This document shows, piece by piece, positions 15,123-23,061 of a stretch of 43,569 nt of DNA. The stretch comes from an uncultured Odoribacter sp. (GTDB lineage Bacteria > Bacteroidota > Bacteroidia > Bacteroidales > Marinifilaceae): positions 1 through 43,569 of the forward strand of contig UQJP01000031.1 in the NCBI GenBank assembly GCA_900541415.1. Direction: 5' to 3'. The notes beneath the pieces are model-generated. The model worked only from the letters and a program-made list of their open reading frames with translations, was not told the origin of the DNA and made no database searches. Each line of letters opens with the position of its first letter. The first letter of the stretch is position 1. A program made the position numbers and the translations under genes.

Positions 15123-15146
15123 TACCCAGGGGTTTTATATATTTAA

Positions 15147-15184
15147 AATAAGGCAGAGCTTTTGACGGCTCTGCCTTATTTGTT
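15147..15184. terminator. Bidirectional terminator between the S37 peptidase and kdtA
   Basis: A perfect 13-bp stem (15147-15159 with 15168-15180) with an 8-nt loop, A-rich on the left and T-rich on the right, between two convergent genes. Confidence 0.88.
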
Positions 15185-15192
15185 TATAGGTT

Positions 15193-16431
15193 TCACTTTC
15201 CTTGTTTTTGTGTCAGTTCCTTTACGATGATCTCGGTTGCTCCGAGCTGGCTATCCACGTAGTTCAGTGCTTTTTGTCCGGCTGTTTCGGCAATCGCCGG
15301 AGTTTGAATCAGGCTGTTGAGAACTTCCCGTAATTGTTCGCCATTGCTGATGGAGAAAGCTCCCCCTTCACGGATCAGGCTTACCGCTTCTTTGAACTTT
15401 TGGTATTTGGGTCCGAAAATAACCGGGATGCCATATACGGCGGCTTCGAGGGTGTTGTGTATACCCACGCCGAATCCTCCGCCAATGTATGAAATTTGCC
15501 CGTAGCGGTATATCGAAGACAGCAGTCCGATGTAATCCACGATCAAAACTTCATAGTCTGCCAGGGAAGCGTTTTCATCGGTGTAGCGGACAACTTTCTT
15601 TTTACATTTTTCGAGGATGGCTTTTATGTGGCTTTCCCCGATTTCATGAGGCGTGATAATCCATTTATAAGCACTATTGTCGTTGTTGATGTAGTCCAGC
15701 AGAATATCTTCGTCGGGTGGCCAGGTGCTTCCGCAGACCACGGCAGGCAGTCCGTTGCAAAATAGTTTTACCCTTTCTATCTCTTTGGCTGCTCCGGCTA
15801 TTTGTTTCACCCGGTCGAAACGGGTATCCCCGGTGCGCTGGGCGTTCCGGATACCGATTGAGTCCAGCAACTGCACCGATTCTTCATCCTGTACGAAAAG
15901 CCGGTTAAAAAATCCCAGCATCCGGCGGTGCAATGTCCCCCAGCTTTTGAAAAAAGGTTGTCCGGGGCGGAATATGGCCGAGATCAGATAAACGGGGATG
16001 TGGTTTTTATATAGTTCATGCAGGTAATTATACCAAAATTCGTATTTAATGAACACCGCCGCGTCCGGTTTTAGCTGTTCCACGAAAAAACGGGCATTTC
16101 CCGGAGTGTCCGAAGGCAAATATAAAATATAGTCCGCTCCGGCGTAGTTTTTACGTATTTCATAGCCGGAAGGCGAGAAGAATGTAAGCAGTATCCGGGT
16201 GGAAGGCTCTGCTGCTTTCAGGGCTTCCATGACCGGGCGTCCCTGTTCGAATTCTCCCAGCGAGGCTGCATGAAACCAAACCAGGCGTTCGCCTTTGCGC
16301 TGGATTTGTGCGATTTGTTTCCGGATGTTTTTTCGTCCTTTCACCCAAAGGGCGGCTTTTTCGTTGAAAGGGGTTGCCAGCCGGACGGCTAATTGATAGC
16401 CTCTGATTCCGGCGTTATAGAATATGCTCAT
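15193..16431 (-). CDS. kdtA: 3-deoxy-D-manno-octulosonic acid (Kdo) transferase
   Basis: A 412-residue GT-B glycosyltransferase (waaA/kdtA) that adds Kdo from CMP-Kdo to the lipid A precursor, the first step of LPS core synthesis, at the inner-membrane face. The N-terminal domain has WFHAASLGEFEQ with the catalytic-base Glu60. The FIKYEFWYNYL segment and the C-terminal donor-site motif GGGFGVGIHNTLEAAVYGIPVIFGP (residues ~310-335, given here in short: GGGFGVGIHN, EAAVYG) are typical of the family. Length is normal. It is monocistronic, with a TACCTTTG box upstream. Confidence 0.96.
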   Translation of the reverse strand: MSIFYNAGIRGYQLAVRLATPFNEKAALWVKGRKNIRKQIAQIQRKGERLVWFHAASLGEFEQGRPVMEALKAAEPSTRILLTFFSPSGYEIRKNYAGADYILYLPSDTPGNARFFVEQLKPDAAVFIKYEFWYNYLHELYKNHIPVYLISAIFRPGQPFFKSWGTLHRRMLGFFNRLFVQDEESVQLLDSIGIRNAQRTGDTRFDRVKQIAGAAKEIERVKLFCNGLPAVVCGSTWPPDEDILLDYINNDNSAYKWIITPHEIGESHIKAILEKCKKKVVRYTDENASLADYEVLIVDYIGLLSSIYRYGQISYIGGGFGVGIHNTLEAAVYGIPVIFGPKYQKFKEAVSLIREGGAFSISNGEQLREVLNSLIQTPAIAETAGQKALNYVDSQLGATEIIVKELTQKQGK

Positions 16432-16476
16432 TTTGATCGGTTTTTCTTTAATTCCTGTTCATTTTTTTCCGATGGA

Positions 16477-16484
16477 CAAAGGTA
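16477..16484 (-). promoter_or_regulatory. -7 box upstream of kdtA
   Basis: TACCTTTG on the minus strand, a perfect TAnnTTTG, about 45 nt before the kdtA start. GTTG lies 14 nt further upstream, closer than ideal. Confidence 0.5.
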
Positions 16485-16519
16485 AAAAATATAATTTCCA
16501 ACTTTTTAATTTTTACCGT

Positions 16520-16550
16520 TTAGTTTTTATTTCAAAATGTCTTATCTTTG
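16520..16550 (+). promoter_or_regulatory. Promoter of metK
   Basis: TTAG (16520-16523), exactly 19 nt, then TATCTTTG (16543-16550). The predicted start near 16555 gives a ~160-nt leader that begins just before the SAM-II-like element. Confidence 0.7.
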
Positions 16551-16560
16551 CCCCCGTTAA

Positions 16561-16610
16561 ATGTGGAAAGATTTGGCTGATTGCGACCACAGAAAAAAAT
16601 TGCTAAAATG
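16561..16610 (+). promoter_or_regulatory. SAM-II-like riboswitch in the metK leader
   Basis: The leader shows the hallmarks of the SAM-II pseudoknot. Stem P1 is TGTGG (16562-16566) with CCACA (16587-16591). The loop contains the conserved GATTT (16570-16574) and TTGCGA just before the P1 3' strand. An A-rich linker follows, then GCTAAAA (16602-16608), matching the conserved GCUAAA end of the class. TGATT (16578-16582) can pair with AATTG (16598-16602) to form the pseudoknot, with two G-U pairs. SAM-II binds S-adenosylmethionine and lowers expression of methionine/SAM genes, which fits the gene downstream. The call rests on comparison with remembered metX and metA examples. Confidence 0.75.
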
Positions 16611-16714
16611 CATAATTCTGAATTCAACCATCCATTACTTTTTCCCTAATATTCATTGTAAATTTTAAATTGCACGTGTGTGGTGTGCGGTTTAAAGTCT
16701 AAACTTAAATTATT

Positions 16715-18019
16715 ATGGGATATTTATTTACATCAGAATCCGTGTCGGAAGGACATCCTGACAAAGTGGCCGATCAGATTTCAGATGCGGTGCTCGACCG
16801 GATTATTGCATTCGACCCGGATGCTAAAGTAGCTTGTGAAACCCTGGTGACGACGGGACAGACGGTTGTGGCCGGAGAGATCAAAACCAAAACCTATGTC
16901 GATGTGCAGCAGATTGCCAGAGAGGTGATTAACGAGATCGGTTATACGAAAAGCGAGTATATGTTCGACGGGAATAGCTGCGGGGTGCTGTGTGCCATTC
17001 ACGAACAATCACCGGATATAAACCGGGGAGTGGTGCGGGAAGATCCGATGGAGCAGGGAGCGGGCGATCAGGGGATGATGTTCGGTTACGCTTGTAATGA
17101 AACCGATCATTATATGCCTTTGTCGCTTGAGTTGGCTCATTTACTGCTTCGGGAACTGGCACAGATACGGAAAGAAGGGCAATTGATGCAGTATTTGCGT
17201 CCCGATGCCAAATCACAGGTCACCATTGAATATGGCGATAATAATAAACCTGTACGGGTACATACTTTGGTGATCTCTACCCAGCATGACGATTTTATCA
17301 AGCCAGCTAATGAAACGCCGGAAGCCCAGCTGAAAGCCGATGAGGCTATGGTGGAATGGATCAAGAAAGACATGGTCGATATTCTGCTGCCCAGGGTGAA
17401 GGCTTTGTTACCTAAAAGGGTACAGGCTCTTTTCGATAAGAATCTGATCCTGCATGTGAATCCTACCGGGAAGTTTGTGATTGGAGGACCTCATGGGGAT
17501 ACCGGGCTTACCGGAAGAAAGATCATTGTGGACACCTACGGGGGAAAAGGAGCGCACGGAGGCGGTGCTTTTTCAGGAAAAGACCCTTCGAAGGTCGATC
17601 GTTCGGCCGCCTATGCCGCCCGGCATATTGCTAAAAATATGGTAGCTGCCGGAATAGCCGACGAAATTTTGATTCAGATTTCTTATGCGATCGGGATTGC
17701 CCGTCCGGTGGGAGTGTATGTGAATACCTATGGGACGGCTAAAGTGGATTTGAGCGATATGGAGATAGCAGAGAAGGTAAATGAGATTTTCGACCTTCGT
17801 CCGAGGGCTATCGAAGAACGGTTAAAATTGCGTAATCCGATCTATCAGGAAACTGCCAGTTACGGACATATGGGGCGTATACCCCAGGTGGTGAAGAAAG
17901 TTTTCACGTCTAACTATTGGCCGACTGTGGAAAAAGAAGTTGAATTATTCACCTGGGAAAAACTCGATTATGTGGATGAAATCAAAAAGGTTTTTAAAGA
18001 ATTCAAAAAGAAGGATTGA
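16715..18019 (+). CDS. metK: S-adenosylmethionine synthase
   Basis: A 434-residue cytosolic enzyme that makes SAM from methionine and ATP. It starts MGYLFTSESVSEGHPDKVADQ (the family N-terminal motif), and shows GEIKTKTYVD, HEQSPDI, DQGMMFGYACNET and the signature GGAFSGKDPSKVDRSAAYA in its usual places. Slightly longer than E. coli MetK (384), as is usual in Bacteroidota. It is monocistronic, with a SAM-II-like riboswitch in a ~160-nt leader that should provide feedback control, and a strong terminator downstream. Confidence 0.98.
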   Translation: MGYLFTSESVSEGHPDKVADQISDAVLDRIIAFDPDAKVACETLVTTGQTVVAGEIKTKTYVDVQQIAREVINEIGYTKSEYMFDGNSCGVLCAIHEQSPDINRGVVREDPMEQGAGDQGMMFGYACNETDHYMPLSLELAHLLLRELAQIRKEGQLMQYLRPDAKSQVTIEYGDNNKPVRVHTLVISTQHDDFIKPANETPEAQLKADEAMVEWIKKDMVDILLPRVKALLPKRVQALFDKNLILHVNPTGKFVIGGPHGDTGLTGRKIIVDTYGGKGAHGGGAFSGKDPSKVDRSAAYAARHIAKNMVAAGIADEILIQISYAIGIARPVGVYVNTYGTAKVDLSDMEIAEKVNEIFDLRPRAIEERLKLRNPIYQETASYGHMGRIPQVVKKVFTSNYWPTVEKEVELFTWEKLDYVDEIKKVFKEFKKKD

Positions 18020-18093
18020 TAAAAGAGCCTTACCGGATTGAGGTTTTTCTTCTTTCCGGCAGAGTAAATGCCCGCTTTGACGGGGAAGTAAAT

Positions 18094-18128
18094 AAAAAAG
18101 AGATTACCCAAACGGTAATCTCTTTTTT
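18094..18128. terminator. Bidirectional terminator between metK and the zinc peptidase
   Basis: A perfect 15-bp stem (18094-18108 with 18114-18128) with a 5-nt loop, flanked by A and T runs, between convergent genes. Confidence 0.9.
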
Positions 18129-18149
18129 ATTTTTCCGGGGATGCCGTTA

Positions 18150-18854
18150 TCAGTTTCTTCTGTTCAGATAGATCATCACATAATAAAGCAGGGTGGCCAA
18201 TGACGATAGGGCGGCGATTACGTATGTATAGGCAGCCCATTTCAGGGCATCGAAAGCGTATCCCTGGGTTTGATAATCTGTAATTCCAGAGTTTCGCAGC
18301 CAGATTAAGGCCCTGTGGCTGGCATTGATCTCTACCGGCAGGGTAATCAGGCTAAACAGCGTCATGATGGCAAAAAGACCGATACCGATCAGTAAAAGAC
18401 TGGGAAATGTGTTCACTAAAAGAATACCCGCCAGCAGAATCCATTGCACCCAGTGGGATGAAAACTCTACCGCCGGAACTAAGGCCGAACGGAGTTTCAG
18501 CATGCTGTATGAGGTGGCGTGCTGAAGGGCATGCCCGCATTCGTGGGCTGCTACGGCCGCCGCCGCAATGCTATTGCCGTAATACACATCGTGGCTCAGG
18601 TTAATGGTTTTGTTCAGCGGGTTGTAGTGGTCGGTCAATTGACCTTCTACCGATCCGATTTTCACTCCTGTCACTCCATTGTCGCGTAACATTTTTTCCA
18701 CGACGTCCCGGCCTGTCATGCCATTTGCAGTAGGTATTTTGGAATATTTTTCGAAACGGCTTTTCAGTTGATGGCTTATCAGCCAGCTAATAATGGTAAA
18801 TCCGATAAAAATCACCCAAATCCATAGGTTTGAATGAGTAGCTACTTGTTCCAT
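18150..18854 (-). CDS. Membrane zinc metallopeptidase (YugP-like, Zn_peptidase_2)
   Basis: A 234-residue inner-membrane protein. A hydrophobic helix near the N-terminus (residues ~10-27), a soluble part with the HExxH zinc motif HECGH at 104-108 in the context AAVAAHECGHALQHA, and two or three further helices (about 128-175 and 205-228). This is the YugP-type family (PF04298-like), whose members are predicted membrane-bound proteases with unknown substrates. It is monocistronic, convergent with metK and sharing its terminator. Confidence 0.9.
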   Translation of the reverse strand: MEQVATHSNLWIWVIFIGFTIISWLISHQLKSRFEKYSKIPTANGMTGRDVVEKMLRDNGVTGVKIGSVEGQLTDHYNPLNKTINLSHDVYYGNSIAAAAVAAHECGHALQHATSYSMLKLRSALVPAVEFSSHWVQWILLAGILLVNTFPSLLLIGIGLFAIMTLFSLITLPVEINASHRALIWLRNSGITDYQTQGYAFDALKWAAYTYVIAALSSLATLLYYVMIYLNRRN

Positions 18855-19099
18855 AATGTTTTATTAATAATAATGTTTCTTTTTTATTCTAATCAAAAAA
18901 TACGCCAACTTATTTGCTTATACGGCTGATGTCATGTTTTACAGGTTTTCTTTTAGGTAATTTAACAAATACTGCCAGAAATATCTTCCTGCCGCTCCGG
19001 GGTGGCTACTTGTTTTTTTAAAAAGTTTTGTTTAATTTGGAATCCTTATTTAAAACGTTTGAGATACATTTTTCAATGAATCACTAAAAACAATAACCT

Positions 19100-21256
19100 A
19101 TGAAAACCTACAATCCGAATGAAATCAAGAATATCGCTCTTGTGGGTAGTGCGGGTTCCGGAAAAACCACACTTGCCGAAGCGATGATGTATGAGGGCGG
19201 GGTCATTCCGCGCAGGGGTACGATAAGTGCTAAAAACACTTCTTCCGATTACAGACCGGTGGAACAGGAATACGGTTCTTCTGTTTTTCCAGCAGTATTA
19301 TATACCGAATGGAAAGAGCAGAAACTGAATTTCATCGATACGCCGGGTGCTGACGATTTTGTCGGGGGTGTGATCTCTGCGCTAAATGTTGCCGATACTG
19401 CCGTTATGGTGGTGAATGCCGTGCGGGGTGTCGAGGTTGGAACGGAAATCATCAGCCGCCATGCTAAAAAATTGAACAAGCCGGTGATTTTTGTCATTAA
19501 CCAGCTCGATCATGAGAAAGCTAATTTCGAGCAAACTGTGGAGCATGCACAGGCTTCGTTCGGGAAAAAGGTGGTGTTGGTTCAGTATCCGGTGAATCAG
19601 GGAGCGGGTTTTAACCGGGTGGTGGATGTATTGAAAATGGAAATGTACCAATGGAAGCCGGAAGGCGGTAAGCCGGATGTGTTGCCGATTCCCGATTCCG
19701 AAAAGGAGAAAGCCGCAGAATTGCATAATGCGTTGATTGAAGCGGCTGCCGAGAATGACGAGGGGTTGATGGAACTTTATTTTGAAAAAGGAAGCCTGTC
19801 CGAAGACGAGATGCGCGCCGGAATACGGAAAGGATTGATCAGTCGTGATATGTTCCCGGTGTTCTGCGTATCGGCTGAAAAAGATATGTGTGTGAGGCGT
19901 TTTATGGAATTTTTGGTGAATGTAGCCCCTTCTGCGGCTGCTATGCCGGGAATGACAACCGGGGACGGACGTTTGGTGCCTTATGATGTAAAGGGTATGA
20001 CGTCTGCTTTTGTTTTCAGCACTTCCATCGAGCCGCATTTGGGAGATATTAATTATTTTAAAGTGATTTCCGGCGTGATGAAGGAAGGGGATGATTTGGT
20101 GAATATGACCACCGGAACAAAGGAGCGTATTACCCAGCTATATGCTGTGGCCGGGAAAAACCGGACGAAGGTGCCGGAATTACGTGCCGGGGATATTGGG
20201 GCTACGGTGAAGCTGAAAGACACCAAGAATGGCGATACGCTGAATGCCAAAGAGTGTGATTATAAATTTCCGGGTATTAAATACCCGAACTCCCGATTCC
20301 GTACGGCGGTGAAAGCGGTGAATAAGGCGGACGAGGAAAAGATGGCAGAAGTGCTTTACCGGATGCACGAAGAAGACCCTTCTTTGCTGGTGGAGTATTC
20401 CAAAGAATTGAAACAAATGATCCTTTCCGGTCAGGGGGAATTCCATTTGAACACGATGAAATGGCGTATCGAGCATAACGATAAAATTCCGATTGAATTT
20501 TATGCTCCTAAAATCCCGTACCGGGAAACCATTACCAAATATGCACAGGCGGAATACCGTCATAAAAAGCAGTCGGGCGGTGCCGGGCAGTTCGGTGAAG
20601 TCCACATGGTGATCGAACCTTTTGAAGAGGGAATGCCTGAGCCTGTTTCTTATAAAATCGGTGGTGTCGATAGTAAAATGTCGATCAAAGGTAAAGAAGT
20701 TCACGAATTGCCCTGGGGAGGTAAACTGGTTTTCTATAATTGTATTGTCGGCGGGGTGATCGAAGCCCGCTTTATGCCGGCAATCCTGAAAGGGATTATG
20801 GAAAAAATGGAGGAAGGCCCTCTCACCGGATCGTATGCCCGGGATATTCGGGTTTGTATATACGACGGTAAGATGCACCCGGTCGATTCCAATGAAATTT
20901 CTTTCCGTCTGGCTGGCCGCCATGCTTTCAGCGAGGCGTTCAAGAAAGCCAATCCCAAAATCCTCGAGCCGATGTATGACGTGGAAGTGCTTGTCCCGGA
21001 CGAAGATATGGGTGATGTGATGGGCGACCTGCAAACCCGGCGGGCTTTGATTATGGGAATGGATGCGGATAGCGGTTTCCAGAAGATCATGGCTAAAGTG
21101 CCTTTAAAGGAAATGCAGCGTTACTCCACGGCCTTGAGTTCCATTTCCGGCGGGCGTGCTTCTTTCTCGATGACCTTTTCCGGTTACGAAAAAGTGCCTT
21201 CGGAGGTACAGGAAGAATTGCTGAAATCTTATCAGGAAACTGACGACGACGAATAA
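19100..21256 (+). CDS. fusA2: EF-G2-type elongation factor, GTPase-defective signature
   Basis: A 718-residue EF-G paralogue with the full five-domain layout. The P-loop is GSAGSGKTT (16-24). Switch I reads EQEYGSSV where canonical EF-G has RGITI. The G3 motif is DTPGADDF, so the catalytic His of DTPGHVDF is Ala84. The G4 motif is NQLD (134-137) rather than NKxD. These changes match the EF-G2 described in Bacteroides thetaiotaomicron, which supports translation during gut colonisation and was reported to lack GTPase activity and to be under the CRP-family regulator Cur (from memory). Length agrees with that group. It stands alone, with 245 nt of upstream noncoding DNA, in which I found no perfect CRP-like palindrome, and a terminator downstream. 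Confidence 0.93.
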   Translation: MKTYNPNEIKNIALVGSAGSGKTTLAEAMMYEGGVIPRRGTISAKNTSSDYRPVEQEYGSSVFPAVLYTEWKEQKLNFIDTPGADDFVGGVISALNVADTAVMVVNAVRGVEVGTEIISRHAKKLNKPVIFVINQLDHEKANFEQTVEHAQASFGKKVVLVQYPVNQGAGFNRVVDVLKMEMYQWKPEGGKPDVLPIPDSEKEKAAELHNALIEAAAENDEGLMELYFEKGSLSEDEMRAGIRKGLISRDMFPVFCVSAEKDMCVRRFMEFLVNVAPSAAAMPGMTTGDGRLVPYDVKGMTSAFVFSTSIEPHLGDINYFKVISGVMKEGDDLVNMTTGTKERITQLYAVAGKNRTKVPELRAGDIGATVKLKDTKNGDTLNAKECDYKFPGIKYPNSRFRTAVKAVNKADEEKMAEVLYRMHEEDPSLLVEYSKELKQMILSGQGEFHLNTMKWRIEHNDKIPIEFYAPKIPYRETITKYAQAEYRHKKQSGGAGQFGEVHMVIEPFEEGMPEPVSYKIGGVDSKMSIKGKEVHELPWGGKLVFYNCIVGGVIEARFMPAILKGIMEKMEEGPLTGSYARDIRVCIYDGKMHPVDSNEISFRLAGRHAFSEAFKKANPKILEPMYDVEVLVPDEDMGDVMGDLQTRRALIMGMDADSGFQKIMAKVPLKEMQRYSTALSSISGGRASFSMTFSGYEKVPSEVQEELLKSYQETDDDE

Positions 21257-21337
21257 AGGGTTGTCGGCAGGTTGAGAAATGATGTGTATTCTTTGCCGGA
21301 ATCCTATAAATTTCATTTTCGGCAAGAACACGCAATA

Positions 21338-21377
21338 AACGGGGTTGCAGGAGGTTTCCGGCATCCCCGTTCTTTTA
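21338..21377 (+). terminator. Terminator of the EF-G2 gene
   Basis: A 7-bp GC-rich stem (AACGGGG 21338-21344 with CCCCGTT 21365-21371), a 20-nt loop with internal pairing potential, then CTTTTAT. Confidence 0.6.
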
Positions 21378-21415
21378 TCGGTAAATTCCGTTCGTGGTAA
21401 ATTCATTAAAATCAT

Positions 21416-21423
21416 TACCTTTG
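21416..21423 (+). promoter_or_regulatory. -7 box of rsmE
   Basis: TACCTTTG, a perfect TAnnTTTG, giving a leader of about 18 nt before ATG 21445. The -33 match (TTCG, 21 nt upstream) is weak. Confidence 0.55.
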
Positions 21424-21444
21424 CGTGGTTTTAAACGATAGGAT

Positions 21445-22149
21445 ATGCATTTGTTTTATACACCGGATATTGAGGATATGAACTACACCCTGAATGCCGA
21501 GGAATCGAAGCATTGTGTGCGGGTACTCCGGTTGGCGGAAGGTGAAGAAGTGTCGCTGGTGGATGGCCGGGGCAATTGGTATAACGGGGTGGTGGTGTCG
21601 GCCGATCCCAAAGGCTGCCGGGTGAAATGTCATGAAAAAATAGAAAATTTCGGGAAAAGGGATTTTCATTTGCATGTGGCGATTGCTCCTACCAAAAATA
21701 TCGACCGTATAGAATGGATGCTGGAAAAATGCACGGAAATGGGAATTGACGAAATCACCATGCTCAATACCGCCCATTCCGAGCGGAAAGTGGTGAAGGA
21801 TGAACGGCTCGAAAAAGTGGTTGTTTCCGCCATGAAACAATCTTTGAAGGCCTATCTGCCGAAGCTCAATCCGATGACCGATTTTAAATCGTTCGTGGCT
21901 TCGTGCGGGGAGGTGCAAAAATTTATTGCCCATTGTAACGAGGGGGAGAAAAAACGGTTGGACGAAATTTATCAGCCGGGAAAAGATGTGGTGATCCTGA
22001 TCGGGCCGGAAGGTGATTTTTCCGTGGAGGAGGTAGGATTGGCCGGGAAGTCCGGTTTTGTTCCCATCACATTGGGGAAAAGCCGCTTGCGTACGGAAAC
22101 GGCTGGAATTGTGGCTTGCCATACTATCGATTTTATGAATCGGGTGTGA
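21445..22149 (+). CDS. rsmE: 16S rRNA m3U1498 methyltransferase
   Basis: A 234-residue SPOUT methyltransferase that methylates N3 of U1498 in 16S rRNA on the 30S subunit. The N-terminal PUA-like part contains HLFYTPDI and ESKHCVRVLRL. The C-terminal knot carries the SAM-binding signature ILIGPEGDFSVEE and LGKSRLRTETAG (residues ~180-225). Normal length. It is followed 45 nt later by the DUF4159 gene, probably in one transcript, as is common in this order. Confidence 0.96.
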   Translation: MHLFYTPDIEDMNYTLNAEESKHCVRVLRLAEGEEVSLVDGRGNWYNGVVVSADPKGCRVKCHEKIENFGKRDFHLHVAIAPTKNIDRIEWMLEKCTEMGIDEITMLNTAHSERKVVKDERLEKVVVSAMKQSLKAYLPKLNPMTDFKSFVASCGEVQKFIAHCNEGEKKRLDEIYQPGKDVVILIGPEGDFSVEEVGLAGKSGFVPITLGKSRLRTETAGIVACHTIDFMNRV

Positions 22150-22194
22150 GCGATAAAAAAATACCGTCAGGGTGGGGAAATTATAAGTAAACGA

Positions 22195-22875
22195 ATGGAA
22201 GTTGTTATGGAAAATATTTTGAAGATCGCGTTGATCGTATTGGTGTTCGCTATTGTGCCCCGTTGGTTGTGGGGACAAGACACAAAGACGAAAATTGCCT
22301 TATTAAAATATAAAGGTGGTGGCGATTGGTATGCCAATCCCACGGCTTTGTCGAATTTGATTAAATTCTGCAATACTAACCTGCACACCGATCTGGCTGT
22401 GCAGCCGGCAACCGTAGAGCCGGGTAGCCGGGACATTTTCAATTACCCTTTTGTGCATATGACGGGACACGGGAATGTGGTTTTTACTCCGGTGGAAGCG
22501 CAGAATCTGAGGGATTATCTGCTGGCAGGCGGTTTTCTGCATGCCGATGATAATTATGGATTGGCAGAATCGTTCCGCCGGGAAATGAAGAAGGTGTTTC
22601 CGGAGGATGAGTTGGTGGAAATCCCGTGGGAACATCCCATTTTTAAGCAGAAGTATAAATTCGAAGAAGGATTGCCTAAAATTCACGAACACGACAACAA
22701 GCGTCCGCAGGCGTTCGGGATTGTGAAGGAAGGGCGTTTGGTGGTGCTTTTTACTTATGAAACCGATTTGGGGGACGGCTGGGAAGATCCCGAAGTGCAT
22801 AAAGATCCCGAACAAAAACGGCAGCAGGCATTGGAAATGGGGGCGAATATCGTGTCCTATGTTTTTTCAAACTGA
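22195..22875 (+). CDS. DUF4159-domain secreted protein
   Basis: A 226-residue protein typical of Bacteroidota. The N-terminus (from MENILKIALIV, residues ~5-27) is a signal peptide or anchor ending at LWGQ; ATG 22195 and ATG 22207 are both possible starts. The DUF4159 domain (about 30-225) shows IALLKYKGGGDWYANPT, FVHMTGHGNVVFT, LAGGFLHADDNYG and, near the end, ALEMGANIVSYVFSN. The fold resembles a glutamine-amidotransferase-like Rossmann domain without clear catalytic residues. Function unknown; acts outside the cytoplasm if the signal is cleaved. It follows rsmE by 45 nt and has a strong terminator. Confidence 0.9.
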   Translation: MEVVMENILKIALIVLVFAIVPRWLWGQDTKTKIALLKYKGGGDWYANPTALSNLIKFCNTNLHTDLAVQPATVEPGSRDIFNYPFVHMTGHGNVVFTPVEAQNLRDYLLAGGFLHADDNYGLAESFRREMKKVFPEDELVEIPWEHPIFKQKYKFEEGLPKIHEHDNKRPQAFGIVKEGRLVVLFTYETDLGDGWEDPEVHKDPEQKRQQALEMGANIVSYVFSN

Positions 22876-22912
22876 AAGATATTCATAACCAGTTAGATAA
22901 CAAAAAAACATC

Positions 22913-22946
22913 AAAATGGCGATGACAATTTGTCATCGCCATTTTT
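22913..22946 (+). terminator. Terminator after the DUF4159 gene
   Basis: A perfect 15-bp stem (22913-22927 with 22931-22945) with a 3-nt loop, ending in a T run. Confidence 0.92.
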
Positions 22947-23061
22947 GATTAATTATGTCAAATTGTCTTTTGGGCCTGTAAAAATTTCCCTGAAACTTTT
23001 AAATACTGAAATCGGTATAAGATTTGTAACTTCCTGTATTCAGAAAGGAAAATGTTGAACT

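Noticed and set aside
18855..19099. Cur/CRP site before the EF-G2 gene
   Set aside because: I looked for TGTGA-N6-TCACA and saw no acceptable match, so no operator is claimed there.
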